Assembly (NCBI GenBank): GCA_963834755.1
Contig: CAWICQ010000012.1
Location: 248,001-312,000 of the forward strand
Direction: 5' to 3'
From: Dokdonella_A sp963834755
GTDB lineage: Bacteria > Pseudomonadota > Gammaproteobacteria > Xanthomonadales > Rhodanobacteraceae
Length of the DNA: 64,000 nt
Both the position numbers and the translations under genes were made by a program. How positions within the stretch are numbered: position 1 is the stretch's first letter; each line of letters opens with the position of its first letter. Positions 63,464 to 64,000 of the stretch are shown here, one piece after another. Below the pieces are notes generated by a model. That model saw only the letters and a program-made list of their open reading frames with translations, had not been told where the DNA came from and did not search any database.

Positions 63464-64000
63464 ATGACGCGTTTCCTGCAACAAACTCTTCTTGCGGCCG
63501 CGCTCGCGGCGGTTTTCGGTATCGCCAGCGGCGCTGACGAACCGGCCAAGAAGCCGGCGGCTGCCGCCCCCGCCGCAGCCGCGAAGGACGCCAAGCCGCC
63601 CATCGCGATCGACAAGAACAAGATCTCGACGATGGTCGGCATGGACATTGGCCGCGGGCTGGCGCAGATCAAGGACGACGTCGACATCAAGGTCGTCGAA
63701 CAAGCGCTCGAGCAGACGCTGAAGGGCGAAAAGACTTCGCTGACCCAGGAAGAGGCGCTGCAGGTGCGCCAGGCCTATATGCAGCAGATGCAGGCCAAGC
63801 GCGTCGCGGAGCAGAAGGCGGCCGCCGAGAAGAACAAGACCGAAGGCACCGCGTTCCTGGCCAAGAACAAGTCGAAGGCCGGCGTGAAGTCGACGGCTTC
63901 GGGCTTGCAGTACGAAGTCGAGAAAGAAGGCTCGGGTCCGAAGCCGAAGGCGACGGATACGGTCAAGGTCAACTATCTCGGCACCAAGATCGACGGCACC
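63464..64000 (+). CDS. Mip/FkpA-like FKBP-type peptidyl-prolyl isomerase (3' end outside window)
   Basis: Residues 1-179 are seen. A signal peptide (MTRFLQQTLLAAALAAVFGIASG, then ADE) precedes a Lys/Ala/Pro-rich stretch. The FKBP_N dimerisation domain follows, with VGMDIGRGLAQIKDDVDIKVVEQALEQTLKGE and a long charged helix (MQQMQAKRVAEQKAAAEKNKTEGTAFLAKNKS). The start of the FKBP domain is present (GLQYEVEKEGSGPKPKATDTVKVNYLG). Such proteins catalyse prolyl isomerisation in the periplasm and act as chaperones. AGGAGC lies 6 bases before the ATG. The gene runs off the end of the window. Confidence 0.93.
   Translation, partial: MTRFLQQTLLAAALAAVFGIASGADEPAKKPAAAAPAAAAKDAKPPIAIDKNKISTMVGMDIGRGLAQIKDDVDIKVVEQALEQTLKGEKTSLTQEEALQVRQAYMQQMQAKRVAEQKAAAEKNKTEGTAFLAKNKSKAGVKSTASGLQYEVEKEGSGPKPKATDTVKVNYLGTKIDGT

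Noticed and set aside
63190..63690. A 166-codon frame antisense to the FKBP gene start
   Set aside because: It covers the FKBP signal peptide and ribosome binding site in antisense and has no domain or initiation site.

Overview
The window is GC-rich chromosomal DNA from a gammaproteobacterium. The runs rplU-rpmA-obgE, rpsT/murJ-ribF-ileS-lspA-ispH followed by fimT-pilV-pilW-pilX-pilY1-pilE, together with purB beside a RoxA-type cupin, gyrA and sucA-sucB-lpd, are what I would expect in the Xanthomonadales (Lysobacterales), most likely Rhodanobacteraceae. This placement rests on remembered gene order and protein family resemblance, not on a search.

Layout. 0-10.4 kb: two tandem TPR membrane proteins, small secreted or membrane proteins, a desaturase-like remnant, a frameshifted DUF1801 gene, a GNAT enzyme, a ChaN-like protein, a type III polyketide-synthase-like enzyme, an enoyl-CoA isomerase-like enzyme, a DUF4139 protein and a PCu(A)C copper chaperone. 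10.4-23.7 kb: housekeeping block (uvrA, rplU, rpmA, obgE, rpsT, murJ, ribF, ileS, lspA, ispH). 23.8-31.5 kb: type IV pilus minor pilins, PilY1 and a PilE-like pilin; pilX, pilY1 and pilE carry many single-base frame changes. 31.6-33.3 kb: tRNA-Thr(CGT), tRNA-Val(CAC) and a plant-type leucine-rich-repeat secreted protein. 33.3-37 kb: SDR, cysNC and cysD (sulfate activation). 37.2-46.8 kb: mtnA, a GtrA protein, gyrA, a Prx5-type peroxiredoxin, Hsp20 with a sigma-32-like promoter, CbpA, PilH and an AcuI/YhdH reductase. 46.9-52.8 kb: 2-oxoglutarate dehydrogenase genes (transcribed sucA to sucB to lpd). 53-57.5 kb: a tight cluster purB, subclass B3 metallo-beta-lactamase-like gene, roxA, GNAT fusion. 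57.6-64 kb: fumC, a secreted Pro/Ala-rich protein with a duplicated C-terminal domain, a GntR-ABC transporter operon with a clear operator, and the start of a Mip-like FKBP gene.

The most unusual feature is several families of short palindromic elements. One has ends like TCATTCCCGCGAAAGCGGG, one is built from CCCGAAT/CCCGATT heptamers in inverted pairs, and one is of the CCCTCACCC...TCTCCCGCAAGCGGGAGA type. They fill most of the intergenic gaps, sit directly against the start codons of obgE, ileS and cysNC, supply the C-terminal 54 codons and stop of ribF, and are inserted in frame into the editing domain of ileS. roxA and mtnA also carry extra in-frame segments. The window therefore looks like a genome in which mobile palindromes are tolerated inside essential proteins.

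Most antisense reading frames opposite uvrA, ileS, gyrA and sucA are GC-driven shadows and are left out.
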